A stretch of 25,440 bases of DNA. It comes from an uncultured Acetatifactor sp. (GTDB lineage: Bacteria > Bacillota > Clostridia > Lachnospirales > Lachnospiraceae). Within the stretch, counting starts at the first letter, position 1. The number at the start of each line of letters is the position of its first letter. The notes under the pieces are model-generated. The model searched no databases, was not told where the DNA came from, and saw only the letters and a program-made list of their open reading frames with translations. The stretch spans positions 1 to 25,440 of the forward strand of contig CAJUSI010000052.1 in the NCBI GenBank assembly GCA_910589035.1, in the 5' to 3' direction. A program made the translations under genes and the position numbers. Shown piece by piece: positions 6,984 to 13,266 of the stretch.

Positions 6984-7940
6984 CTATTTCTGAAGAAGAT
7001 GAACGGCGAATCCGCCAATCTCTTCCTTCAGATAGATGGCGTTGATCTTATCCCCCTTCATAATGGGCTCCTCAAATTCCACGCCCAGCACGGTAGACAT
7101 ATAATTGATGGCTCTGTCAATATAGTTTGTCCGGATGGCAATATGTCCATGGGTGCCCCTGCCATGGGCATTCAGCACCTCAGCCATGGTACCGGCAAAG
7201 CTTCCGCCGCTGCCCTCCTTCACAGGCAGCCCGAACAGGAAAGCAAAGCGCCTCACCGTCCTGTCCGCTTCCTCCTTGCTCTCCGAATTGATGCCGATAT
7301 GGACAAGTTCGAAGCCCAGCATGGTCTGAACCGCCTCCCTGGTAAGCTGCTCTATCCTGTCCCATGCTCCCTCATTGATCAGATCGCCGGGCACCATCCA
7401 GGAACCGCCGCAGGCGATGATCTTGTTGAAATCAAGATAGGAGGTCAGATTCTTCGCATTGATACCGCCGGTGGGCATGAATTTCATATTCACATAAGGA
7501 GCCGCCATGGCCTTGATCTTGGCAAGGCCGCCGGACTGCTCCGCCGGGAAGAACTTCACCACATCCAGACCCAGCTCGATGGCCTGCTCGATGTCGGAGG
7601 GGCTGGAAGTACCGGGAGTGATGGGAATGTTTTTCTCCATGCAGTACCTGACCGTCCTTGGGTTCAGTCCGGGACTGACAATGAATTTTGCGCCGGCCTC
7701 CACCGCCGCATCTACCTGTTCCGCATTCAGCACGGTACCGGCACCCACGCACATATCGGGAAAGCTTGTGGTCATAAGCCGGATAGCCTCGGCCGCCGCG
7801 CCGGTGCGGAAGGTAACCTCTGCACAGGGCAGTCCGCCCGCACACAGAGCCTTTGCAAGAGGAAGCGCATCCTCCGCCCTGTCAATCTTCACAACGGGAA
7901 CAATACCTATTTTTCTGATCTGTTCTAATACTGCGTTCAT
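6984..7940 (-). CDS. eda: KDPG aldolase fused to a VOC (glyoxalase-like) domain
   Basis: Residues 1-208 are a class I KDPG/KHG aldolase: E41 in AEVTFRT, GAGTVLN at 67-72, SPGLNP, and the Schiff-base lysine K129 in VVKFFPAE, with MPTGGI closing the barrel. It splits KDPG to pyruvate and glyceraldehyde-3-phosphate. Residues 209-318 form a second domain with HIGIN near 214 and HGHIAIRTN near 264, a layout typical of vicinal-oxygen-chelate folds. The role of that domain is unknown. E. coli Eda stops near residue 213, so this is a true extension and the junction shows no frame break. GAGGG lies 5 bases before the ATG at 7940. Confidence 0.92.
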   Translation of the reverse strand: MNAVLEQIRKIGIVPVVKIDRAEDALPLAKALCAGGLPCAEVTFRTGAAAEAIRLMTTSFPDMCVGAGTVLNAEQVDAAVEAGAKFIVSPGLNPRTVRYCMEKNIPITPGTSSPSDIEQAIELGLDVVKFFPAEQSGGLAKIKAMAAPYVNMKFMPTGGINAKNLTSYLDFNKIIACGGSWMVPGDLINEGAWDRIEQLTREAVQTMLGFELVHIGINSESKEEADRTVRRFAFLFGLPVKEGSGGSFAGTMAEVLNAHGRGTHGHIAIRTNYIDRAINYMSTVLGVEFEEPIMKGDKINAIYLKEEIGGFAVHLLQK

Positions 7941-8027
7941 TTTTCCCTCTTTTCTGCATGGCTCTGCATGCTTTTTTACCTTATAAGAAAGGAGCTGAAG
8001 CCCTGTGCGGTGTATTTCAGGCAAAAC

Positions 8028-8666
8028 CTAAGCCAGTATTTCCCTCACTGCAGCTGCAATCTCATCGCATTTGCAGTTGTCGAAGAAGTATTCCTGAACT
8101 TTTGCTCCGGACAGCGCCCCTTTCACCAGATCTCTGTCCAGTTTCTGCAGGATGGTCACCATATCTGTATGGGTTACCTCCTTTACTTTATCCAGAATTT
8201 TCTTATTGCGCTGTTCCGGCTCCACTCTCTCGGGAGGATATCCGCCGCCCCCGGGTGCGCAGAAGAGCTTCTCAAAGATATACTGGAGATTCAGCTCGCC
8301 GCCCCAGCCGAAATTTTCCGCAAAGGGAATAGCGACACAGTTGCCGTCATTCACCTGGGAAAACAGGTATGCATCCAGGGGAGATTCAATATGTCCGCAC
8401 AATACCTTCGGGAAGGAGTTGCAGGCAAGCATGGCGCCCTCCCCCGTGCCGCAGCCGGTAATTACATAATCTGCCGCGCCGGAATTCAGCAGCACCGCCG
8501 CCAGGATACCGTTCTGCACATAGGTTAAGGAATTGGGATCCTCCGCACCGCACATACCGTAATTATACACCTCATGTCCCATAGGTTCCACTACTTTTTT
8601 CAATGTGGCACAGATCAGCTCATTCTTTGCCGCCTGGCTGTTTTCATTGATCAATGCTATTTTCAT
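8028..8666 (-). CDS. RpiB/LacAB family sugar isomerase, likely DhuI-type uronate isomerase
   Basis: A 212-residue RpiB/LacAB protein with GCGTGEG at 71-77 (C72 being the family's general base) and H92, D98 in the following loop. Members of this size and context include streptococcal DhuI, which converts DHU to DK-II from unsaturated glycosaminoglycan units. That makes DHU isomerisation the most likely reaction here; a hexose-phosphate substrate is not excluded. It lies 56 bases after kduD and 87 bases before eda, in the same operon. The start at 8666 is set by GGAGG 10 bases upstream. The presence of a separate KduI in the same operon is unusual. Confidence 0.85.
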   Translation of the reverse strand: MKIALINENSQAAKNELICATLKKVVEPMGHEVYNYGMCGAEDPNSLTYVQNGILAAVLLNSGAADYVITGCGTGEGAMLACNSFPKVLCGHIESPLDAYLFSQVNDGNCVAIPFAENFGWGGELNLQYIFEKLFCAPGGGGYPPERVEPEQRNKKILDKVKEVTHTDMVTILQKLDRDLVKGALSGAKVQEYFFDNCKCDEIAAAVREILA

Positions 8667-8722
8667 CTTATATCCGCCTCCATCGCTTTGCTCGTTCGCT
8701 TCGTCCTCAAAACACTTTTTCC

Positions 8723-9526
8723 TTATTCCGGCTGCTTTCCGATATAGGCCAGGATACCGCCGTCCACGTACAGAATATGGCCGTTTACCGCGTTGGATGC
8801 CTCGGATGCCAGGAACACGGCGGGACCGGTCAGCTCTTCGGGCTTCAGCCACCTGTTGGCAGGCGTCTTGGCACAGATGAACTGGTCGAAAGGATGCCTG
8901 CTGCCGTCAGGCTGGATCTCACGCAGGGGAGCGGTCTGGGGCGTCTCAATATAGCCGGGTCCAAGGCCGTTGCACTGGATGTTGTACCTGCCGTATTCGG
9001 AACAGATATTCCTGGTCAGCATCTTCAGGCCTCCCTTTGCGGAAGCATATGCGGACACGGTCTCACGCCCCAGCTCGGACATCATGGAGCAGATGTTGAT
9101 AATCTTGCCATGTCCCTTTTTGATCATGGAAGGAATGACTGCCTTAGATACAATGAAGGGACCGTTCAAATCGATATCGATCACCTGCCTGAACTGCGCC
9201 GCTGTCATCTCCGTCATGGGGATTCTCTTGATAATGCCCGCGTTGTTCACCAGAATGTCGATGACGCCCACTTCCTTTTCAATCTGCGCCACCAGAGCGT
9301 TGACCGCATCCTCGTCGGTTACATCGCATACATATCCGTGAGCTTTGATGCCTTTTTCCTCATAAGCGGCCAGCCCCTTGTCCACCAGCTCCTGGTTAAT
9401 ATCGTTAAAGCAAATCGTCGCGCCGCACTCCGCATATGCGGAAGCAATGGCAAATCCGATTCCATAGGATGCGCCCGTCACCAGGGCCACTTTTCCGTTT
9501 AATGAAAAATTTGTAAAATCAGACAT
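8723..9526 (-). CDS. kduD: SDR dehydrogenase: 2-keto-3-deoxygluconate dehydrogenase (KduD/DhuD type)
   Basis: A 267-residue short-chain dehydrogenase with TGASYGIG (17-24) for the cofactor, NNAG (94-97), and the catalytic set S147, Y160, K164 in SAYASAKGG. Its C-terminal part with AKTPANRW is of the type often labelled gluconate 5-dehydrogenase. With kduI, kdgK and eda around it, reduction of DK-II to KDG with NAD(P)H is the best call. The ATG at 9526 has AAGGAG 9 bases upstream and fits family N-termini. A much longer in-frame opening to 9868 only translates the tandem repeats and is lysine-rich junk. Confidence 0.9.
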   Translation of the reverse strand: MSDFTNFSLNGKVALVTGASYGIGFAIASAYAECGATICFNDINQELVDKGLAAYEEKGIKAHGYVCDVTDEDAVNALVAQIEKEVGVIDILVNNAGIIKRIPMTEMTAAQFRQVIDIDLNGPFIVSKAVIPSMIKKGHGKIINICSMMSELGRETVSAYASAKGGLKMLTRNICSEYGRYNIQCNGLGPGYIETPQTAPLREIQPDGSRHPFDQFICAKTPANRWLKPEELTGPAVFLASEASNAVNGHILYVDGGILAYIGKQPE

Positions 9527-9556
9527 TTTCGTTTCTCCTTTTCTATTCTTTCTTTT

Positions 9557-9820
9557 CCGGGATTTCTCCGGGGCTTTCACGGGGCTTTGCCCGCCTTTTC
9601 TTTTCGGGCTCCCGTGTTTTATTTCTGGGCTTTCCCGGTCCTTTTTGCGGGCTTTTCCCATGATTTTCGGGCTTTCCCGGTCCTTTTGCGGGCTTTTCCC
9701 ATGATTTTCGGGCTTTCCCGGTCCTTTTTGCGGGCTTTTCCCGTGTTTTATTTCCGGCTTTTCTCCGGGGCTTTTACGGGCTTTTTCCCATGATTTCCGG
9801 GCTTTCCCGGTCCTTCTTTC
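9557..9820. repeat. Tandem repeats of about 21 bp upstream of kduD
   Basis: The unit is a GGGCTTTTCCC core followed by either ATGATTTTC or GGTCCTTTTTGC; the two types alternate to give a 41-44 bp higher-order period. GGGCTTTCCCGG recurs at 9627, 9669, 9710 and 9799. Each core is a GGG...CCC dyad. Because the unit is close to 21, frames stay open on both strands, which explains the long false reading frames. The block lies between kduI and kduD in a 405-base gap. Confidence 0.85.
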
Positions 9821-9845
9821 ATACGCCTGTACATCGTATATTACA

Positions 9846-9874
9846 ATTATAATCCGGCTTCCGGTCATATACCA
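9846..9874 (-). promoter_or_regulatory. Possible internal promoter before kduD
   Basis: A perfect TATAAT (9851-9846) on the minus strand has a weak TGGTAT 17 bases upstream. It would start a transcript that carries the tandem repeats as leader of kduD. Confidence 0.35.
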
Positions 9875-9908
9875 TACATTTTATTTGGATTTTACAGTAA
9901 TATTTTAA

Positions 9909-9942
9909 GTTTCTTTACAGCAAATGTTTCTTTACAGCAAAT
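9909..9942. repeat. 17-bp perfect tandem duplication at the kduI stop
   Basis: GTTTCTTTACAGCAAAT occurs twice without a gap (9909-9925 and 9926-9942). The second copy contains the kduI stop codon. Confidence 0.9.
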
Positions 9943-10792
9943 CCTTCATGGCCACGCCGTCCATATCGTCGAAATCCTGATTCTCTCCCACCATGCCCCA
10001 GATAAAGGTATACGCTCTGGAGCCGCATCCGGCATGGATGGACCAGCTGGGGGAAATTACAGCCTCCTCGTTGCGCATAACGATGTGGCGCGTCTCCTGA
10101 GGCTCTCCCATATAATGCATGACAAAGGTGTCCTCGGGCATTTCGAAATACAGATATACCTCCATGCGTCTGTCGTGGGTATGGCAGGGCATGGTATTCC
10201 ACACACTTCCGGGCTCCAGCTTCGTCATTCCCATCTCCAGCTGGCAGCTCTCCACCTGGCCGGGAAGAATGTATTTACAGATCACGCGATGATTCGCATC
10301 CTCCAGGCAGCCAAGCTCCACCTTGTTCTCATCCTTTACGATGACCACGCCCTCCTCCGGAGTTCCCTCCGGCCGGATCAGCACCGTGGGACAGGTTCTG
10401 TGGGCGGGTGCGGAATTCAGATAAAATTTAGCCGGTCTTGCGGCATCCTCGCTGGCGAATACAATATTCCTGGAACCCATGCCGATGTACATGGCCTCCT
10501 TAAAGTCCACCCGGTACACTCTGCCGTCCACGGTGACGGTGCCCGCGCCGCCGATATTGATGACGCCCAGCTCCCTTCTCTGGCAGAAATACTCCGCCCG
10601 CAGCTCCTCCCCCGCCGTCAGGGTGATGGGCTCCACCGGCACTGCCGCGCCTGTGATAATTCTGTCGATGTGGCTGTACACAAGCTTGATTTCGCCGGGC
10701 ACGAAGAGATTCTGAATCAGAAACTCTTCCCTCAGGCGCTCTGTAGTATAATGCTTCACATCTCTTGGAGATACTGCTGTTCTAAGTTCCAC
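9932..10792 (-). CDS. kduI: 5-keto-4-deoxyuronate isomerase
   Basis: The 286-residue product follows KduI from end to end: EFLIQNLFVPGE near 23-34, VYSHIDRII, RRELGVINIGGAG, SAPAHRT, the metal site CHTHDRRMEVY (H204, H206, E211), SPSWSIHAG (H253), and a C-terminus FIWGMVGENQDFDDMD. It isomerises DHU, released from unsaturated pectin or glycosaminoglycan disaccharides, to DK-II using a metal ion. I start at the GTG at 10792, preceded by GAGAGG 7 bases away; this gives the normal family N-terminus. It is the first gene of the operon, with a promoter at 10872-10900. Confidence 0.94.
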   Translation of the reverse strand: MELRTAVSPRDVKHYTTERLREEFLIQNLFVPGEIKLVYSHIDRIITGAAVPVEPITLTAGEELRAEYFCQRRELGVINIGGAGTVTVDGRVYRVDFKEAMYIGMGSRNIVFASEDAARPAKFYLNSAPAHRTCPTVLIRPEGTPEEGVVIVKDENKVELGCLEDANHRVICKYILPGQVESCQLEMGMTKLEPGSVWNTMPCHTHDRRMEVYLYFEMPEDTFVMHYMGEPQETRHIVMRNEEAVISPSWSIHAGCGSRAYTFIWGMVGENQDFDDMDGVAMKDLL

Positions 10793-10871
10793 CTTGCTAC
10801 CTCTCTTTCCGGACCGTGCCAATGACAGCCTGCGCTCCCGTACTGCCCCGCACATCCTTAACTTTAGTCTT

Positions 10872-10900
10872 ATTATAAACGAAAAAATTATCCAGGTCTA
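10872..10900 (-). promoter_or_regulatory. Promoter of the kduI operon
   Basis: On the minus strand TAGACC (10900-10895) and a perfect TATAAT (10877-10872) are spaced by 17 bases, 80 bases before the kduI GTG. The weak -35 suits an activator-dependent promoter; the divergent AraC gene at 11427 is the obvious candidate, which is inference. Confidence 0.65.
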
Positions 10901-10995
10901 TTCAAATATAGCTCAAAACCTTGCAAATCTTGAATTGATGGCGCCGGGGAAATTTTTCGGAAAAATTTATCTTTTGATGCCGGGGAAAAATTTTC

Positions 10996-11024
10996 TTGCA
11001 TACTTGTTGAGGATATGTTACTAT
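10996..11024 (+). promoter_or_regulatory. Promoter of the antisense antitoxin RNA
   Basis: TTGCAT (10996-11001) and TACTAT (11019-11024) are spaced by 17 bases. The predicted start, near G11031, coincides with the edge of the inverted repeat. Confidence 0.7.
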
Positions 11025-11051
11025 AAAAAAGGGAAAGCCATAGAAGCGGCT
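11025..11051 (-). terminator. Probable end of the toxin mRNA
   Basis: On the minus strand AGCC/GGCT form a small hairpin (11051-11036), followed by TTCCC and six T (11030-11025). The hairpin alone is weak. Pairing of this end with the mRNA 5' leader could strengthen it. Confidence 0.4.
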
Positions 11052-11123
11052 CTACCCTAAACAACAGTTACTAACCTCTCAACGAGGTCAGCCGTCGCTA
11101 TTGGGAGTAGCGGCGGCTATTTT
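11031..11123 (+). ncRNA. Antisense RNA antitoxin of a type I toxin-antitoxin locus
   Basis: A 93-base transcript is predicted from the promoter at 10996-11024 to a strong terminator at 11090-11123. It has no credible reading frame. It is complementary to the 3' part of the toxin mRNA and covers the toxin stop codon and last codon. Visible folds are AGCC/GGCT at the 5' end, ACCTC-TCAAC-GAGGT at 11074-11088, and the terminator hairpin. The loops of such RNAs usually start pairing with the mRNA in type I systems; here that step is inferred. RNA-level control is inferred from layout, not measured. Confidence 0.75.
11090..11123 (+). terminator. Terminator of the antisense RNA
   Basis: An 11-bp stem, AGCCGTCGCTA with TAGCGGCGGCT (one T-G pair), has a 7-base loop and is followed by ATTTT. 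On the other strand the toxin gene ends inside this hairpin. Confidence 0.85.
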
Positions 11124-11209
11124 CTGCCTCGAAAGATTTTATAGCACAAACCTATCAAGCCCACAATGAAGATACCTATCTGAATTAAGTCCGGATATGT
11201 AACGTACAT
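11117..11209 (-). CDS. Small membrane toxin, putative holin-like toxin (type I TA)
   Basis: A 30-residue peptide begins MYVTYPDLIQIG, continues with the hydrophobic IFIVGLIGLCY and ends in the basic KIFRGRK. One membrane helix with a charged tail and a short YVTY.DLIQ head is the pattern of the small Firmicute peptides labelled putative holin-like toxins (Hol_Tox type, related in layout to TxpA/BsrG). Such peptides damage the cell's own membrane when translated freely. A G-rich ribosome site (11221-11216) lies 6 bases before the ATG, and just ahead of it is a GNRA-capped hairpin. It has its own promoter at 11300-11328 and is opposed by the antisense RNA at 11031-11123. It is below the usual gene-calling length. 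Confidence 0.8.
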   Translation of the reverse strand: MYVTYPDLIQIGIFIVGLIGLCYKIFRGRK

Positions 11210-11226
11210 CGGAATCCCCCCTTTCC

Positions 11227-11242
11227 GGAGGGTTGCCCCTCC
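11227..11242 (-). promoter_or_regulatory. GCAA-tetraloop hairpin ahead of the toxin ribosome site
   Basis: On the minus strand GGAGGG (11242-11237), loop GCAA and CCCTCC (11232-11227) form a perfect 6-bp hairpin. Its CCCTCC arm could instead pair with the G-run ribosome site 5 bases downstream, giving a switch that hides or frees the site. Confidence 0.7.
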
Positions 11243-11299
11243 TAATAGAGGGTAAAGCCGCCTCTGGCTCTATGGTTTCCCATCAAAAATATTACTGCA

Positions 11300-11328
11300 A
11301 TCATATCATATCCCATCTGGAGTTGCAA
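11300..11328 (-). promoter_or_regulatory. Promoter of the toxin mRNA
   Basis: On the minus strand TTGCAA (11328-11323) and TATGAT (11305-11300) are spaced by 17 bases. The mRNA would start near 11293 with a leader of about 85 bases. Confidence 0.7.
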
Positions 11329-11360
11329 GCTTTTTCTGGCAGCAGCATCGATTTGCAACA

Positions 11361-11389
11361 CTGATTTAGACGTTGATCTGCAGTATAAT
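11361..11389 (+). promoter_or_regulatory. Promoter of the AraC regulator
   Basis: A perfect TATAAT (11384-11389) has only a weak CTGATT 17 bases upstream. It starts back-to-back with the toxin promoter. TTGCAA occurs at 11323 and again at 11353 and could be part of an operator. Confidence 0.5.
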
Positions 11390-11426
11390 AGCCTTGTAAC
11401 AATCATCACCTAAAAGGAGCCCGCCC

Positions 11427-12299
11427 ATGGAAGAACTGAATTCCTGTAAAACATCTATCGAACGCTGCACCCAGACCAAAACTTTCTCCATTGCCCATCT
11501 TTATAAAGAAGAAAAAGCCATGGACATGCATATCCATGACTGCTACGAGCTGTACTATTCCATCTCCGGAGGAAAGCAATTCCTCATCGACAATCGTTTT
11601 TATTCCATTTCTCCCGGAGATCTGTTCATTATCAACCAGTACGAAAGCCACAAGCTGACCCAGATTGACAACAGCATTCACGAGAGAATCGTGCTGTCCG
11701 TCTCCCCTGATTTTGTCAAGCGCCTCTCCACCCCGGAAACCGACCTGGACTACTGCTTTTCCAGACGAGACAGCCGCTTTCAACACAAGCTCTCCCTGGA
11801 CAAGGCGTCCCAGCGTCGTTTTCTTTACTATATCAGCAAAATGACCTCCGCCGCAGGCTACGCCCACGATATCGTGGAGCAGGCCGCTTTCATGGAGCTG
11901 CTGGTCATGATCAACGCCCTGGTCATGGACGCCCGCTCCGATGTCGGCGCCGAGGTAAATATTGTAAGCGATTACAAATACAGCCAGCAGGTGAATGACA
12001 TTCTCGCCTATATCAATCAAAATATCGGACAGAATATCACGGTGGAACAGCTGGCAGGGAATTTCTTCTTAAGCGAGTCCTATATCTGCAGGATTTTCAA
12101 GCAGGCCACCGGCACCACCATCAACAAATACATCACCGCCCGCCGGATCAGCATCGCAAAGGCACATTTAAATGAGGGGGACAGCGTGAACACCGCATTT
12201 GAGAAAAGCGGCTTCGGCGATTACAGCAGCTTCTTCAAGGCTTTTACCAAAGCGGTGGGCGTGTCCCCCAAAAAGTATGCCAATCTAAGTGTGAGCTGA
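11427..12299 (+). CDS. AraC family regulator with cupin sensor, likely controller of the uronate operon
   Basis: A 290-residue regulator. Residues about 30-90 form a cupin-like sugar sensor (MHIHDCYELYYSISGG, then YSISPGDLFIINQYESH). The last 100 residues carry two helix-turn-helix motifs: ITVEQLAGNFFLSESYICRIF and, after ARRISIAKAHL, the second ending GFGDYSSFFKAFTKAVGVSPKKY (split here as GFGDYSSFFKAF and TKAVGVSPKKY). AAGGAG lies 7 bases before the ATG. It points away from the kduI operon and is the nearest regulator to it, so control of that operon by a uronate-derived ligand is likely but inferred; the toxin-antitoxin unit lies between. Confidence 0.9.
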   Translation: MEELNSCKTSIERCTQTKTFSIAHLYKEEKAMDMHIHDCYELYYSISGGKQFLIDNRFYSISPGDLFIINQYESHKLTQIDNSIHERIVLSVSPDFVKRLSTPETDLDYCFSRRDSRFQHKLSLDKASQRRFLYYISKMTSAAGYAHDIVEQAAFMELLVMINALVMDARSDVGAEVNIVSDYKYSQQVNDILAYINQNIGQNITVEQLAGNFFLSESYICRIFKQATGTTINKYITARRISIAKAHLNEGDSVNTAFEKSGFGDYSSFFKAFTKAVGVSPKKYANLSVS

Positions 12300-12328
12300 A
12301 AAGTTTAAGTCCGCATCATTCTGCGGCA

Positions 12329-13135
12329 TTATTCCGCGGCATCCTTGCCCTCCTGAATCGCTTTGTGCAGCCCCGTATAGAGCTCGTCATACCGAAGCCT
12401 GCTCAGCTCCAGCCTCACGGCCGTAGTGTGCAAAAACAGCGGAATCTCCCTGCCCTCTCCCGGGAAGGTCTCCCCGTTTCCGGCACGTATGGCCTCCGCC
12501 AGGCCTTCCGCATAGGATTTCTCCCTGCTGTCCGTCAGGATACAGAATTCGTCCCCGCCGATGCGGAATACCACGTCGTTCTCTCCCGCCGCGGCGCTCA
12601 TGCGCTCCATGGTCTCAATAATTGCCAGATCTCCCGCCTTATAGGAAATATCATTGATACGCATCATCTCCTTAATGTCACAGCAGACGAACCAGCACTC
12701 CTTCCTCTCTCTGAACAAATCGTACAGCTCGCTGATATCCACATGTCTTCTGCCCATAATATACTGTCCTCCATTCTCCAAAGGTATCCGGATCTTCGGG
12801 TACAACTCATACTTCATCTCCCGAAATTCGGATGGTTTACAGTTCCATACCTGTCTGAATGCGCGCGCAAAGGATTCGTGTGTGCTGTATCCGTATTCCA
12901 AGGCAATGTCCAGAATATTCCTCTCCGGGCTGCCGGCCAGAAGCCTGGCCGCCTGCATCATCCTCCTGCGGACAATATAGTCGTGGACGGATATCCGGTT
13001 CACACAGCGAAACATTTTTTCAAGGGTTGATTTGGAACAGTAACAGGCGGCAGCCACATCTTCCGTCCTGATGTCATCCCGAAGATGATTTTCAATATAT
13101 TCCAATGAGATCAGCAGCAGCTCCACCCGGCGCAT
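12329..13135 (-). CDS. AraC-type DNA-binding domain fused to a GGDEF-like domain
   Basis: The 268-residue product starts directly with two AraC helix-turn-helix motifs (about 5-110; RTEDVAAACYCSKSTLEKMF, then LDIALEYGYSTHESFARAFR). After a linker with a GRRHVDISELY segment comes a GGDEF-like domain (about 145-265) with CCDIKEMMRIND, YKAGD and the signature RIGGDEF at 191-197. The RxxD product-inhibition site is absent (GEND), and the C-terminal end is short and lacks the usual SIGVA and AD.A.Y.AK motifs, so cyclase activity is doubtful. It may sense a nucleotide or act as a structural effector domain. AAGGAG lies 11 bases before the ATG. Downstream, CCGCA/TGCGG hairpins lie between it and the convergent AraC gene. 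Confidence 0.85.
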   Translation of the reverse strand: MRRVELLLISLEYIENHLRDDIRTEDVAAACYCSKSTLEKMFRCVNRISVHDYIVRRRMMQAARLLAGSPERNILDIALEYGYSTHESFARAFRQVWNCKPSEFREMKYELYPKIRIPLENGGQYIMGRRHVDISELYDLFRERKECWFVCCDIKEMMRINDISYKAGDLAIIETMERMSAAAGENDVVFRIGGDEFCILTDSREKSYAEGLAEAIRAGNGETFPGEGREIPLFLHTTAVRLELSRLRYDELYTGLHKAIQEGKDAAE

Positions 13136-13169
13136 TCCAAATCACGCTCCTTTCCGATATCGTGATCTC

Positions 13170-13178
13170 ATTATAGCA
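13170..13178 (-). promoter_or_regulatory. Extended -10 promoter of the AraC-GGDEF gene
   Basis: On the minus strand TGC precedes a perfect TATAAT (13175-13170). No good -35 is seen. Upstream, TTGACTTT occurs twice (at about 13197 and 13223), a possible activator site. Confidence 0.5.
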
Positions 13179-13266
13179 GCTTCCTCTGCGCCGGACTTGA
13201 CTTTTTGAATCAATTTCACTGTTTGACTTTATGCCGGGCTTTTTGACGCTTCAGCTCATTTGTGGT

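Larger units (their letters stand above)
11031..11281. repeat. Inverted repeat framing the toxin-antitoxin unit
   Basis: Plus-strand 11031-11058 starts GGGAAAGCCATAGAAGC and ends GGCTCTACCCT. Minus-strand 11281-11249 starts GGGAAACCATAGAGCC and ends GGCTTTACCCT. The two arms differ by a one-base and a roughly six-base gap and one or two substitutions. One arm opens the antisense RNA, the other opens the toxin mRNA leader, so a full-length mRNA carries complementary ends. Confidence 0.8.

Noticed and set aside
6815..7018. 67-codon frame in the eda-kdgK spacer
   Set aside because: Product is low-complexity (repeated RNF/KIF-like words) and follows the tandem repeat; no ribosome site.
9587..9793. 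Plus-strand 68-codon frame rich in FPVL and FRAF repeats
   Set aside because: Arises from the near-21-bp period of the repeats; not conserved-looking and no start signals.
9557..9820. CRISPR array interpretation of the repeats
   Set aside because: Units are about 21 bp, gapless and degenerate, with no unique spacers and no cas genes nearby.
8723..9868. Long kduD reading frame with a 114-residue lysine-rich extension
   Set aside because: The extension is a translation of the 21-bp repeats; the ATG at 9526 has a good ribosome site and gives the normal family length.
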